Shown here piece after piece: positions 9,855 through 17,718 of a stretch of 34,245 bases of DNA. The translations under genes were made by a program, and so were the position numbers. This stretch comes from Pedosphaera sp. (GTDB lineage: Bacteria > Verrucomicrobiota > Verrucomicrobiia > Limisphaerales > F1-12-MAGs170). Position 1 is the first letter of the stretch, and each line of letters opens with the position of its first letter. The stretch lies in assembly GCA_009695275.1 (NCBI GenBank), contig SIBF01000028.1, positions 1-34,245 of the forward strand. Reading direction: 5' to 3'. The notes beneath the pieces are model-generated. The model was given only the letters and a program-made list of their open reading frames with translations. It was not told where the DNA came from and did no database searches.

Positions 9855-10143
9855 TTCCTCAGCCCTCAAGGCCACCGCCGTTGATGTCACCGATGATTCC
9901 GTCATCGTCGAGCTTGCTGATGGACGCTCCATCTCCGCCCCGCTCGCGTGGTATCCGCGCCTCTTTCACGGCACCGCCGCTGAGAGAGCGCATTCCAGGC
10001 TCATCGCTGGCGGGGAGGGCATTCATTGGCCCGACCTCGACGAAGACATCAGTGTCGAGGGCATCGTTGCTGGACGGCCTTCTGGTGAGAGTCCTCGTTC
10101 TTTGCAGCGGTGGCTCGAATCTCGCAAAAATCGCAACGCCTGA
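9835..10143 (+). CDS. DUF2442 domain protein
   Basis: This 102-residue protein starts MTTLILDSSALKATAVDVTD and contains the family core VIVELADGRSISAPLAWYPRL, then GEGIHWPDLDEDISVEGIV. DUF2442 proteins usually accompany DUF4160 and are suspected antitoxins or small DNA-associated regulators; the function is unproven. The start at 9835 overlaps the upstream DUF4160 frame by 20 bases, the normal arrangement for this pair. The gene looks intact while its partner is broken, so it may be an orphan. A C-terminal extension rich in Arg and Ser follows the domain. Confidence 0.8.
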   Translation: MTTLILDSSALKATAVDVTDDSVIVELADGRSISAPLAWYPRLFHGTAAERAHSRLIAGGEGIHWPDLDEDISVEGIVAGRPSGESPRSLQRWLESRKNRNA

Positions 10144-10205
10144 CGAAACAAGCATGTCATTGACCGGAGCGCGCGAACGGGGCTTGGACTTGAACGGGAT
10201 ATGGG

Positions 10206-10427
10206 GCGCGCGGAGACGAACACTTGATACAGTTGACCCTCTTCGAGGCCTGAGATCACCAGGCTCGGCGTCGGCGAATTGCCGGCGAACACCGGTTCCG
10301 GTTGCTCCAGATTTGCCTGCGTGAAGAAGCGGTAATGCGTCGCGTTTGCCGCAGCATCGCACATGGCCAGGATCTGGCGGGGGCCGTAGCTGACCGCCGT
10401 CACATTCTCCGGCACGGCGGGTATGTC
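10206..10427 (-). pseudogene. Fibronectin type III-like domain fragment
   Basis: A minus-strand frame (open 10023-10721) holds one stretch with protein character: IPAVPENVTAVSYGPRQIL, then ATHYRFFTQ, LVISGLEEGQLYQVFVSA. This has the strand pattern of a fibronectin III domain (P-P-NV, the GL--G--Y-V-V-A ending). The rest of the open frame is compositionally odd and shows no homology signal, so this looks like a relic of a larger multidomain protein of a type frequent in Verrucomicrobia. The remainder of 10144-10823 shows nothing else I can support. Confidence 0.4.
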
Positions 10428-10939
10428 AGTGGCCATACTCGCTACTGAAAGAGCGCCGTCGCACGATGGAACTGAAGGACGAGACGGGCTCCTTCGCGAC
10501 CATCTGCGCTCAGCTGACGCACTCCAAAATGAGCATGAACTTACGCAAAGATTGATTTCATCGCTTGGACCCGAGTCCAACTGGACGAGACGACCCAAGC
10601 AGAGTAGAACGCCGCTCATGCCCAGCTTGAACCTGAACCCTGCTTCCATCGCCACCATGACCTGCTTTGCGGCCCTGCGCCGGTCAGATGACGCCGGTGT
10701 CAGCCACGAGAGCGCTGCCACGTCTGCGTTTCACACCCGCATTGCCTCGACTGCCGAGAAGACAGATGCGCAGGAGAGTTCCATGCTGCTCGCTAATCCT
10801 TCTTCAAGTGTGATATAATTGGCTTGCAAAAGCGAAAGGTCCGGAACGTGCGTCATTATTGGTTGAAACGATGTTCGAGTTCAATCAACCAACCATTGAG
10901 AAAGCACCTTTCGAGTGAAAAATTCCTCCGCCAGATCTC

Positions 10940-11159
10940 TCCGCAAACACCAGCGACCAATCGCAGCCTCCTGTCCAAAGTCGATGCCGCGCTCGCAGTG
11001 CTGGAAGATGCGAATCCCAGCAACGACGGTGCGGCGATCAATATCCTCCAGGCTCTCTTCAATCAGATCGAATCGCAGCGCGGCAAGGCTCTGACCGATG
11101 CCGAAGCGGATCCTCTCCGTAACGCGACGCTGCGGGTTTTGGATTCGTTGCAAGGCTGA
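10940..11159 (+). pseudogene. FIMAH-like C-terminal helical fragment
   Basis: The frame reads LLSKVDAALAVLEDANPSND, GAAINILQALFNQIESQRGK and NATLRVLDSLQG before the stop at 11157-11159. The helical pattern (L--KVDAAL---- at the start, A-N-L-AF-NQ-E in the middle, a final helix) resembles the FIMAH domain found at the C-terminus of secreted proteins. No plausible start or upstream domain is joined to it; the open frame begins with a TTG at 10824 in unstructured sequence. I infer a leftover 3' end. The positions after it (11160-11339) contain nothing recognisable. Confidence 0.35.
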
Positions 11160-11339
11160 GTTGAAAAAGGGCAGTAGCGCCGAATCAAAATCGGGAACAA
11201 GTCCGGCAGCGGAGTCGTCCATGGCAACCATCCCGGCGTCACAAACTCCGGCGACCCCCAGGACCACTTTCAGCGGCGGGAGCTTCGTGGTTCACAAGCC
11301 GTGACGACTTGCACCCGCAACAGTCAAATCATGCATCCT

Positions 11340-11672
11340 ATGAACAAACTCACTCACATCCTCGTTACGCTCGCGTTTAGCTTCGCGTGTTTCAGCCTCT
11401 GGGCGATGCTCACGGCTGTGGCCAATCTTTCACCCCATTGGGCGCAGACTCCGCCGGCGTTCACGAGATTTTGTCTGAGCTTGAGACCATGCATCCTGGC
11501 CTTGCCGCTTCCCGTTGCGGCCTGCTGTGTATTTGCACTGGTCCGCAAGCAAAGCACTCCTGAAGCTGTCACGGCCTTTATCGCCTGCACGATGACTGCA
11601 CTGTGTCTGGTATTCTTCCCGGCCCTCATGGCCGTATTGCTTCCATGTTTGCAGTTGTTGGAGGCCAGATAG
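11340..11672 (+). CDS. Small three-helix membrane protein, unknown function
   Basis: This 110-residue protein starts MNKLTHILVTLAFSFACFSL and has three hydrophobic spans, about residues 5-27, 45-67 and 78-103. The loops are short, with a few basic residues between the second and third spans. An alternative ATG lies nine bases upstream (11331). I recognise no family. The amino-acid composition and helix spacing look like a genuine inner-membrane protein rather than a random frame. It sits alone between decayed DNA and the convergent hydrolase gene. Confidence 0.55.
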   Translation: MNKLTHILVTLAFSFACFSLWAMLTAVANLSPHWAQTPPAFTRFCLSLRPCILALPLPVAACCVFALVRKQSTPEAVTAFIACTMTALCLVFFPALMAVLLPCLQLLEAR

Positions 11673-11884
11673 AATGCATGGGACCGTGCTGCTGGATCAA
11701 ACACTCCACACTACGACGGCTGGCGTTGGACTATCGAGAAGTCGTGGTTGGTGACGTTGAAAAGGATTGTTTCAGACTTCGGAATTGTTGCGCCTCTTGG
11801 ACTGGAAATCTCGGGCTTCCGCCAACAACTCATTCCGTTCAACACATTGAAAGCGCTCCAAAAAATGACGCTTCGCCTGTCCTC

Positions 11885-12703
11885 TCACTTCGCGTGTGCC
11901 GCCGCTGCGTGACTCCTCCAGAAAGAGAAGATGTGTCTCCACCAATCCGGCGTCTGTTCAGCGACATCGTTGTGTCCCGCTCCTGTAACGACTTCGATTT
12001 GCTTCGGACCGGAATATCCATCGAACAACCGGCGACCCAGATCGGGCGGAATAATCTCGTCGCGCCCGGCAATCACGACCGCAACCGGCCCGTAGTACGC
12101 CTCCAACCACTTTGCCGGATCGAAGCGGTCCCATAACATCCACGCGACAGGAAGAAATGGCATCTGCCGTTTGCCCAGCTCCACCATGCTCGTGTAAGGA
12201 ACGAGCAACGCAAGGCCGGCCACTCTATTTGGATATTTTCCCGCGAGATGTGCGGCCACGCCTGCGCCGATCGATTCGCTCACGATGAAAAGGGGAGCGC
12301 GATCCGAGAGCAAATCCAGCGCCTCCTCACCCGCAGCAATGAGACTGCGCTGGCTCGGATTTCCTGGACGGCAGCCATAACCCGGATACTCGAGGATGAA
12401 AACATCGATTGCCCCGGCAGCCCGGATGGGTCCGGCAATGTAGCTGCGATCTGCGGCGCTGCCCGCGTTGCCGTGGACGACGAGCACTGCACCCGTTGAG
12501 GCCGTTGCTGCAGGCAACCTCCAGCCGATCAACTCGCTGCGGACGTTTCGCCACGAGACCAAACCCGCGTTGCCTGCCAGCGATTCAGCGCCGCCCGCCG
12601 AGAGTTTCGTTGGAACGTAAATCAGGCGACGCTGCAACAGCATGACCAGCAGGACGACCAGTCCGTAGAGGATCACCAGCTTCAAGAGCACAGCGGTTAA
12701 CAT
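11885..12703 (-). CDS. Membrane-anchored alpha/beta hydrolase (ABHD13/BEM46-like)
   Basis: The 272-residue protein begins with a signal-anchor helix (AVLLKLVILYGLVVLLVMLL), followed by an alpha/beta-hydrolase fold. It has the oxyanion region VLVVHGNAGSAADRS, a nucleophile elbow SESIGAG with Ser, a likely acid Asp in VIAGRDEIIPP, and His in GAGHND. This is the pattern of BEM46/ABHD13-type serine hydrolases; the substrate is unknown. I chose the ATG at 12701-12703, preceded by AGAGGA about 10 bases upstream. An ATG at 12739 would add 12 residues. The gene is followed at its 3' end by a convergent plus-strand membrane gene. Confidence 0.85.
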   Translation of the reverse strand: MLTAVLLKLVILYGLVVLLVMLLQRRLIYVPTKLSAGGAESLAGNAGLVSWRNVRSELIGWRLPAATASTGAVLVVHGNAGSAADRSYIAGPIRAAGAIDVFILEYPGYGCRPGNPSQRSLIAAGEEALDLLSDRAPLFIVSESIGAGVAAHLAGKYPNRVAGLALLVPYTSMVELGKRQMPFLPVAWMLWDRFDPAKWLEAYYGPVAVVIAGRDEIIPPDLGRRLFDGYSGPKQIEVVTGAGHNDVAEQTPDWWRHIFSFWRSHAAAAHAK

Positions 12704-12859
12704 GTGCCGCAGTGTCCTCTTTTGTTTGGTTCCGGTCATCTGAAATAGCGGTATGATCGCAAGCAGGAGTGGATCAACAAACTTCCCAGGCGCGCAACCT
12801 GTCGCCAGTTTCAATGCAGATGAAACCCGGCCTTGCGCATCCCGGGCGCGACGGGCGTC

Positions 12860-13693
12860 TCAGCTTCCCGCAGCTTTTATTTCCACAGAAACTTCCATTC
12901 GCCGCTCCGTCGTGCCCTTGTAGTGGCCGCTCACCGGCGAAACATCCGCATAATCCCGTCCCACGGCAATCTTGACGTATGATTCACCCGGCTGGCAGTT
13001 GTGCGTGGGGTCGAGACCACGCCAGCCCTGCCCGGGAATGAAGACCTCAACCCATGCGTGGGTGGCACTGGCTTTTTCGGTGGCGAGGTAGCCGCTCACG
13101 TAAAGCGCGGGAATTTTCAACGAACGGCACATGCCGAGCATCACGTGGGCGAAGTCCTGACAAACGCCACACCGGCGCTCGAGCACGTCGCTTACATGCG
13201 TGTGAACGCCGGTGGTATTCGGCTCGTATCTGAAGTTCGCATGAACGAAGTACATGATGGCTAGCGCACATTGCCAGATATCCGCCTGGCCCACGGTTGT
13301 GTCCACCGCGAGCCGCCACATCTGGGGACTCATGTCCACGAAGCGGCTCGCTTGGAGGTAATCGCAGCAACGTTCCGACCTCGCCGCCTCAGCGAGGCGA
13401 TCCAGTCCCGCAGGCGTGGCCTCGGCCGGCAGCAAGGATGGCGTGCGTGTGGTTACGATGGATGTAGCCTGAATCAAAAGCGTGGCGTGTGGCTCGGCAA
13501 TCTCAAAATGATGGATGCAATTCGCGTAAAAGTCTTCGTAATGCCGCAGCCGGGCGGCTGGGAGGATCTTCAGGAGAAATGCATCGAGCGTCTGGTGCTC
13601 GTTGCTGACAGGCTTCAAACGGACTTCGTTGAAGCTTTCGCGAACGGGCGACGCATACGAGTAGCTGGTTCTATGAACGATTTCCCACTTCAT
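12860..13693 (-). CDS. Transglutaminase-like family protein
   Basis: The 277-residue protein has an N-terminal beta domain of the bacterial transglutaminase N type (MKWEIVHRTSYSYASPVRES). A transglutaminase-like catalytic core follows: Cys in RRCGVCQDFAH, His in SATHAWVEVF, and Asp in WRGLDPTHN. These proteins are predicted cysteine proteases or transglutaminases of the cytoplasm. They are characteristically encoded with circularly permuted ATP-grasp and alpha-E proteins, as here. A GTG directly before the ATG could be used instead. It lies 47 bp downstream of a second transglutaminase gene on the same strand and is presumably in the same operon. Confidence 0.9.
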   Translation of the reverse strand: MKWEIVHRTSYSYASPVRESFNEVRLKPVSNEHQTLDAFLLKILPAARLRHYEDFYANCIHHFEIAEPHATLLIQATSIVTTRTPSLLPAEATPAGLDRLAEAARSERCCDYLQASRFVDMSPQMWRLAVDTTVGQADIWQCALAIMYFVHANFRYEPNTTGVHTHVSDVLERRCGVCQDFAHVMLGMCRSLKIPALYVSGYLATEKASATHAWVEVFIPGQGWRGLDPTHNCQPGESYVKIAVGRDYADVSPVSGHYKGTTERRMEVSVEIKAAGS

Positions 13694-13740
13694 CACTGTG
13701 GCAATTCAACCGGGTATGTCAGTGTGGTGCGAGCGTGAAT

Positions 13741-14613
13741 TCAAATCGGTTTAACATCCACCGACACTCTTACCTCGTGCGCGCCGCCACCCGTGATGAT
13801 GCCGCAAAGGGGAGTCACCTCGCTGAAATCTCGCCCGTAGGCCACCGTAATGTGCTCGTCGGACGGGATCAGATCGTTGGTTGGATCGAAATCAACCCAG
13901 CCCAGATCCGGACAATACACCGAGAACCATGCATGAGACGCATCGGCGCCAATGAGCCGCTCCTTGCCCTCGGGAGGACGCGTCCGCAGATAGCCGCTCA
14001 CGTAACGGGCCGGCAGCCCAAGGGAGCGCAAGGCGGCGATCCCAAGGTGCGCGAAGTCCTGGCAGACACCCCGCCGTTTCGCCAACACTTCCTCCAATGG
14101 GGTCGCCACCGTCGTCGCTACAGGGTCATACTTGAAGTCCGCGCAGATGCGCCGGTTCAAGTCCAGCACTCCTGCCAGCATCGGTGTTTCTTTTGAAAAG
14201 CTTTGCCGCGCGTAATCAGCCAGTTCCGGCGAGGCCCGCAGCAGCGGGGAATCAAAACAAAATTGGTATGGCTCGACCACTTCAGGTGAAACAGGATCTC
14301 GAAACATGGCGGCCACTCTTTCCCAGACAAGCGAGAGTGACACCGCGGGTGGCGTTACCGACTCCACCGAAACGACGCTTGTCGCGGTGATTTCAAGCTG
14401 TTCATGGATTTCCTGGATGCTGAAAAAACACACACGGTTGCCGAAATAGTCGCTGCGCATCTTGCGCAGTGCCGGCTCCGGTTTGATCACCAGCTCCCAG
14501 GAGTCGCGTTGCTGCGTCACGTTGGTTCTGGGTTTCACTCGCGCGGCATGATGGGAAACCGTCACCGGTTCCGGATAATCATAAGCCGTGCGATGGATGA
14601 TGCGGTAATTCAT
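13741..14613 (-). CDS. Transglutaminase-like family protein
   Basis: This 290-residue paralogue of the downstream protein starts MNYRIIHRTAYDYPEPVTVS. It has Cys in RRGVCQDFAHLG, His in DASHAWFSVY, and Asp in WVDFDPTND, so the triad is intact. Its ATG overlaps the stop of the ATP-grasp/alpha-E fusion gene by four bases (ATGA), indicating translational coupling and probably joint function. In the amidoligase-type systems where this trio occurs, the ATP-grasp partner is predicted to form peptide-like bonds that the transglutaminase-like enzyme cleaves or transfers. That role is a prediction for the family, not shown here. Confidence 0.92.
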   Translation of the reverse strand: MNYRIIHRTAYDYPEPVTVSHHAARVKPRTNVTQQRDSWELVIKPEPALRKMRSDYFGNRVCFFSIQEIHEQLEITATSVVSVESVTPPAVSLSLVWERVAAMFRDPVSPEVVEPYQFCFDSPLLRASPELADYARQSFSKETPMLAGVLDLNRRICADFKYDPVATTVATPLEEVLAKRRGVCQDFAHLGIAALRSLGLPARYVSGYLRTRPPEGKERLIGADASHAWFSVYCPDLGWVDFDPTNDLIPSDEHITVAYGRDFSEVTPLCGIITGGGAHEVRVSVDVKPI

Positions 14614-17237
14614 GCCTGCCCCCCCTGCCCTGTCCTGGAGATCGCCGAGTGCGCGAAGTAACTCACCGCGATGGCATCCGAAAGCCGTGGAAGATCGCGC
14701 AGAATCTCATGCACGACCCGGCCGACCTCGCTCTCATGCCAATGACCCTCCATGCCATAAATTCCGCGCGGATCGAGCAGGCGGACGCGCGTGACACTTT
14801 CCAGCAGGATCCGCTGGCCCGGGCTGGGTAGCGCGCTATCGCGCTCTTTCGGCAGTCGCTCGAAGTGTTTTACAAGTTGAATGAGCTGAAAAAGCAGGGA
14901 GCGGGGGTTCGTGTCGTCGAGCAGCACCAGGTCGTAAACTGCGGCGATATTCGGCACCAGGTTGTAGCGCGAACGGTACGTGATCGTGCTGTCGCAAACT
15001 TCCAGCACCGCTTCGAGAACGCTCGGGTTGTCAGCCTCGGGCGAAAGCAGCGCGGAGTCGAGCATGGTGCAGAGATACATCATCCGCTCGATGCGGTAAC
15101 CCATGTCGAGGAAACGCCAGCCCTGCGCACGTGTCATGTTTTCGCGCGCCAGACCATGGAATGCCGCAAGACCGAGCAAGGTCTGATTCAAAACGCCAAC
15201 AGCATCTCCAGCGAGCATCACGATGCTGGCTGTGGGCCGTACGAGCCGTTCCTCCATCTGGCTCAAGACGCGCCAGACATCGTTGGATGTTCGATCACGT
15301 GCCAGCATGGCGAGACGCCTCAAGTGGCCGGCCGTCGAACAGAGGCTGCCAGGACGCGCCGGATCATAGATCGCGGCCAGGAGATCGGCTTCCAGCGCCT
15401 CCGAGTTGTGCCGCATCCCGGTTTCCACGTCGCTGCGTGTGAGTTGCCCCTGGATTTCAAGCGTATGAAGCAACGGTGCCAGCACGGGCATGGAACTACC
15501 GGTTCTCTCCGGGCTGAAGCGCAGCAGCGCGCTCCGCAACATCCGGGCTGAAGCATCCGCGCGCTCGGCATACCGGCCCAGCCAGAAAAAATTGTCGGCC
15601 ATCCGGCTGGGAAGGTTGTTTCCCACCCGGCGCAGTTCAATCTTTCCACCGGCAGGCTGGAGCAAGCTGACTTCATCCACTGGTTTCTCATCGAGCACCC
15701 ATGTGTCCTTGCTGGAGCCGCCACGCTGCATCGCCACGGCTTGCGAACCGTCCTTCGCCGCGACGCGCGTGAGTCCGCCCGGCAAAACCCGGTACCCTTC
15801 GCCAGTAGCCACGAGGTAAACCCGCAACGACACCCGCCGGGGCGAGACGCCGTTGGATCCCCAGGATGGCGCGGTCGAAAGCTTCATCCACTCCTGTCCG
15901 ATGAACAGCTCCGGTTTGAACTCGATCCTCCTGCGCAACAGGTTCAACTCGGCAGCGGTCAATTTCTTGTCCGGTGACATGATTCTTGAACGCGAGCGAA
16001 ACGCGTTCTTGATGAACAATTCATCGAGATTCTCCAGCACATAACTTCTGGCGCTCTCCTGACCGCACCACCATGTCGCCACCGAAGGCAGCTTGAGTTC
16101 CTCGTCCAGCACGTGCCGGCAAAGTCCGGGGAGAAAGGAAAGGAATGCCGCGCTTTGAAGCAGACCACTGCCAGGCGCGTTTGCCACGGTTACATTTCCA
16201 GACCGCAATGCTTCGACCAGCCCCGGCACGCCGAGCATCGAGTCATTTCGCAACTCAAGCGGGTCGCACCAGTCGTCGTCCACGCGGCGCAAGATCACGT
16301 CAACCTGCTCCAGTCCGCTAAGGGTTTTGAGGAAGACCTTGTCATCACGTACCGTGAGATCCTGACCTTCCACCAGCATGTAACCGAGATATCGCGCAAG
16401 ATACGTCTGCTCAAAGTAGGTCTCGTTGTATGGCCCCGGCGTCAGAAGGACGATGCGCGGGTTGTCGGTGCGTCGCTGGGCGAGACCCATGAGCGTCTTC
16501 TGCACTTCGCGGAAGAATCCGGAGAGCCGCCGCACGTGACCGTCGCGAAATGCTTCGGGCAGGATACGTGAAGTAACGAGACGGTTCGCCAGGGCATAGC
16601 CCGCACCGGTCGGAATCTGTGTGCGGTCGGACATCACCCACCATTGACCATCGGGAGAACGCGCGAGGTCTGCCGCATAGAAATGGAGGAATGTATCACC
16701 GCGCGGCTTGGTCCCATGACATGGCCGCAGGAAGTCCGGTTGCGCAAATACCAGTGCAGGCGGCAGCCAGCCTGACCGGATGAGTTCCTGTGGCCCATAG
16801 CAATCGGCAAGGACAAGATTAATAAGCGTCGCCCGCTGAATCAAAGCTGTCTCCAGGGACTTCCATTCGTCGGACGAAATGAGCAGCGGAACCGGGTCAA
16901 GCTGCCACGGACGCTCCAGTCCGCGAGGGTCGTCATAGACATTGTAAGTAATGCCCTGCTCGTGGACGAGCCGCTGACAGGTTTCCTGACGGCGCTCAAG
17001 CTCCGCCGAGCCCAGTTCATCGAGGGATTGCGTAAGCCCTGAATAATGAGCGCGCGGTGCGCCTTCGTCCCCCAGGAATTCATCGAACGCTCCCCTGGTC
17101 TGCTGATAATTCGCCAGCAGACCAGGGGGCGCGGGCGCTGCCTTGTCGGCAGCGCTCTTGCCCGTCGCAGATTGAGACTGGGACTGGAACATGTACGTCT
17201 GGTCGCGGCTGGTTTTTATCTTGTCCGCGTCAGACAT
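14610..17237 (-). CDS. Circularly permuted ATP-grasp / alpha-E fusion protein
   Basis: The 875-residue protein has two fused modules. Residues about 40-510 form a circularly permuted ATP-grasp type 2 domain (FDEFLGDEGAPRAHY, VLLTPGPYNETYFEQTYLAR, RRVDDDWCDPLELRNDSMLG, ending GGSSKDTWVLDE). Residues about 545-865 form an alpha-E helical domain (MADNFFWLGRYAERADASAR). The same two modules occur as separate genes at 23902-25341 and 22672-23781, so this is a fused paralogue. Predicted activity is ATP-dependent ligation of an amino or carboxyl group onto a peptide-like substrate. I chose ATG 17237 (MSDADKIKTSRDQTYMFQ); the open frame extends 14 codons further. The N-terminal 40 residues are Gln/Ser-rich and probably disordered. 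Confidence 0.92.
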   Translation of the reverse strand: MSDADKIKTSRDQTYMFQSQSQSATGKSAADKAAPAPPGLLANYQQTRGAFDEFLGDEGAPRAHYSGLTQSLDELGSAELERRQETCQRLVHEQGITYNVYDDPRGLERPWQLDPVPLLISSDEWKSLETALIQRATLINLVLADCYGPQELIRSGWLPPALVFAQPDFLRPCHGTKPRGDTFLHFYAADLARSPDGQWWVMSDRTQIPTGAGYALANRLVTSRILPEAFRDGHVRRLSGFFREVQKTLMGLAQRRTDNPRIVLLTPGPYNETYFEQTYLARYLGYMLVEGQDLTVRDDKVFLKTLSGLEQVDVILRRVDDDWCDPLELRNDSMLGVPGLVEALRSGNVTVANAPGSGLLQSAAFLSFLPGLCRHVLDEELKLPSVATWWCGQESARSYVLENLDELFIKNAFRSRSRIMSPDKKLTAAELNLLRRRIEFKPELFIGQEWMKLSTAPSWGSNGVSPRRVSLRVYLVATGEGYRVLPGGLTRVAAKDGSQAVAMQRGGSSKDTWVLDEKPVDEVSLLQPAGGKIELRRVGNNLPSRMADNFFWLGRYAERADASARMLRSALLRFSPERTGSSMPVLAPLLHTLEIQGQLTRSDVETGMRHNSEALEADLLAAIYDPARPGSLCSTAGHLRRLAMLARDRTSNDVWRVLSQMEERLVRPTASIVMLAGDAVGVLNQTLLGLAAFHGLARENMTRAQGWRFLDMGYRIERMMYLCTMLDSALLSPEADNPSVLEAVLEVCDSTITYRSRYNLVPNIAAVYDLVLLDDTNPRSLLFQLIQLVKHFERLPKERDSALPSPGQRILLESVTRVRLLDPRGIYGMEGHWHESEVGRVVHEILRDLPRLSDAIAVSYFAHSAISRTGQGGQA

Positions 17238-17317
17238 GTTGCAGGGCGCTTGGGGATTTCGCGACGACAAAAGATGCAAGCTTGCGTAAACTCGGGCTCG
17301 GAATTATGAGGGTTGGC

Positions 17318-17530
17318 ATGAAGTAAAAATATACCGCCGTCATCAAGCAGGATGACGGTTGGTGGATCGGTTGGATTGAGGAAATTTCCGGCGTAAACTC
17401 CCAAGGCAAAACGCGGCGCGAACTCGTGAAGAACTTACGTTCCGCCCTGAAGGAAGCACTCGAAATGAATCGTGAAGAAGCCCGCTCCGCCGCCAAACAA
17501 GACTACGAGGAAGAAGCCATTCTGTTGTGA
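17318..17530 (+). pseudogene. hicB: HicB antitoxin with stop at codon 3
   Basis: The frame reads ATG AAG TAA, then KYTAVIKQDDGWWIGWIEEI, NSQGKTRRELVKNLRSALKE and a C-terminal acidic tail, 70 codons in all, ending at 17530. This is a HicB N-terminal domain of normal size. The TAA at 17324-17326 (a one-base change from a Tyr codon would suffice) blocks it, and no ATG, GTG or TTG follows in frame until well past the first strand and helix. The gene overlaps hicA by four bases, the usual antitoxin-toxin spacing. It sits inside the amidoligase cluster, on the opposite strand. Confidence 0.75.
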
Positions 17531-17712
17531 AACGGCTCGAGTTGATCCGCCATCTCACCGCGCACGGCTGCGTTCTGGTCCGTGAAGGCAGCAACCCTTC
17601 CTGGTGGGGCAACCCCGCCAAAACCCGCCGCTCGGCTGTGCCGCGGCACACGAAAATTAATCGCCTTCTCGCGCGAAAGCTTTGCCACGACCTGGACATT
17701 CCCGAGCCTTGA
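17527..17712 (+). CDS. hicA: HicA-like toxin lacking the catalytic histidine
   Basis: The 61-residue product is a full-length HicA: MKRLELIRHLTAHGCVLVRE, then GSNPSWWGNP, SAVPRH, and a closing helix ending DLDIPEP. HicA mRNA interferases have a dsRNA-binding-like fold with an essential His in the motif GS-x-H. Here residue 24 is Pro (codon CCT, one base from CAT). The toxin should therefore be inactive, which would explain how its HicB partner could acquire an early stop. It starts with GTG overlapping the hicB stop. It remains an intact frame, so I list it as a CDS that is probably non-functional. Confidence 0.75.
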   Translation: MKRLELIRHLTAHGCVLVREGSNPSWWGNPAKTRRSAVPRHTKINRLLARKLCHDLDIPEP

Positions 17713-17718
17713 TGGTTT

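Noticed and set aside
11683-11912. Plus-strand open stretch containing WTIEKSWLVTLKRIVSDFGI
   Set aside because: It looks protein-like but has no start codon, follows a stop, and partly overlaps the hydrolase 3' end; I recognise no family.
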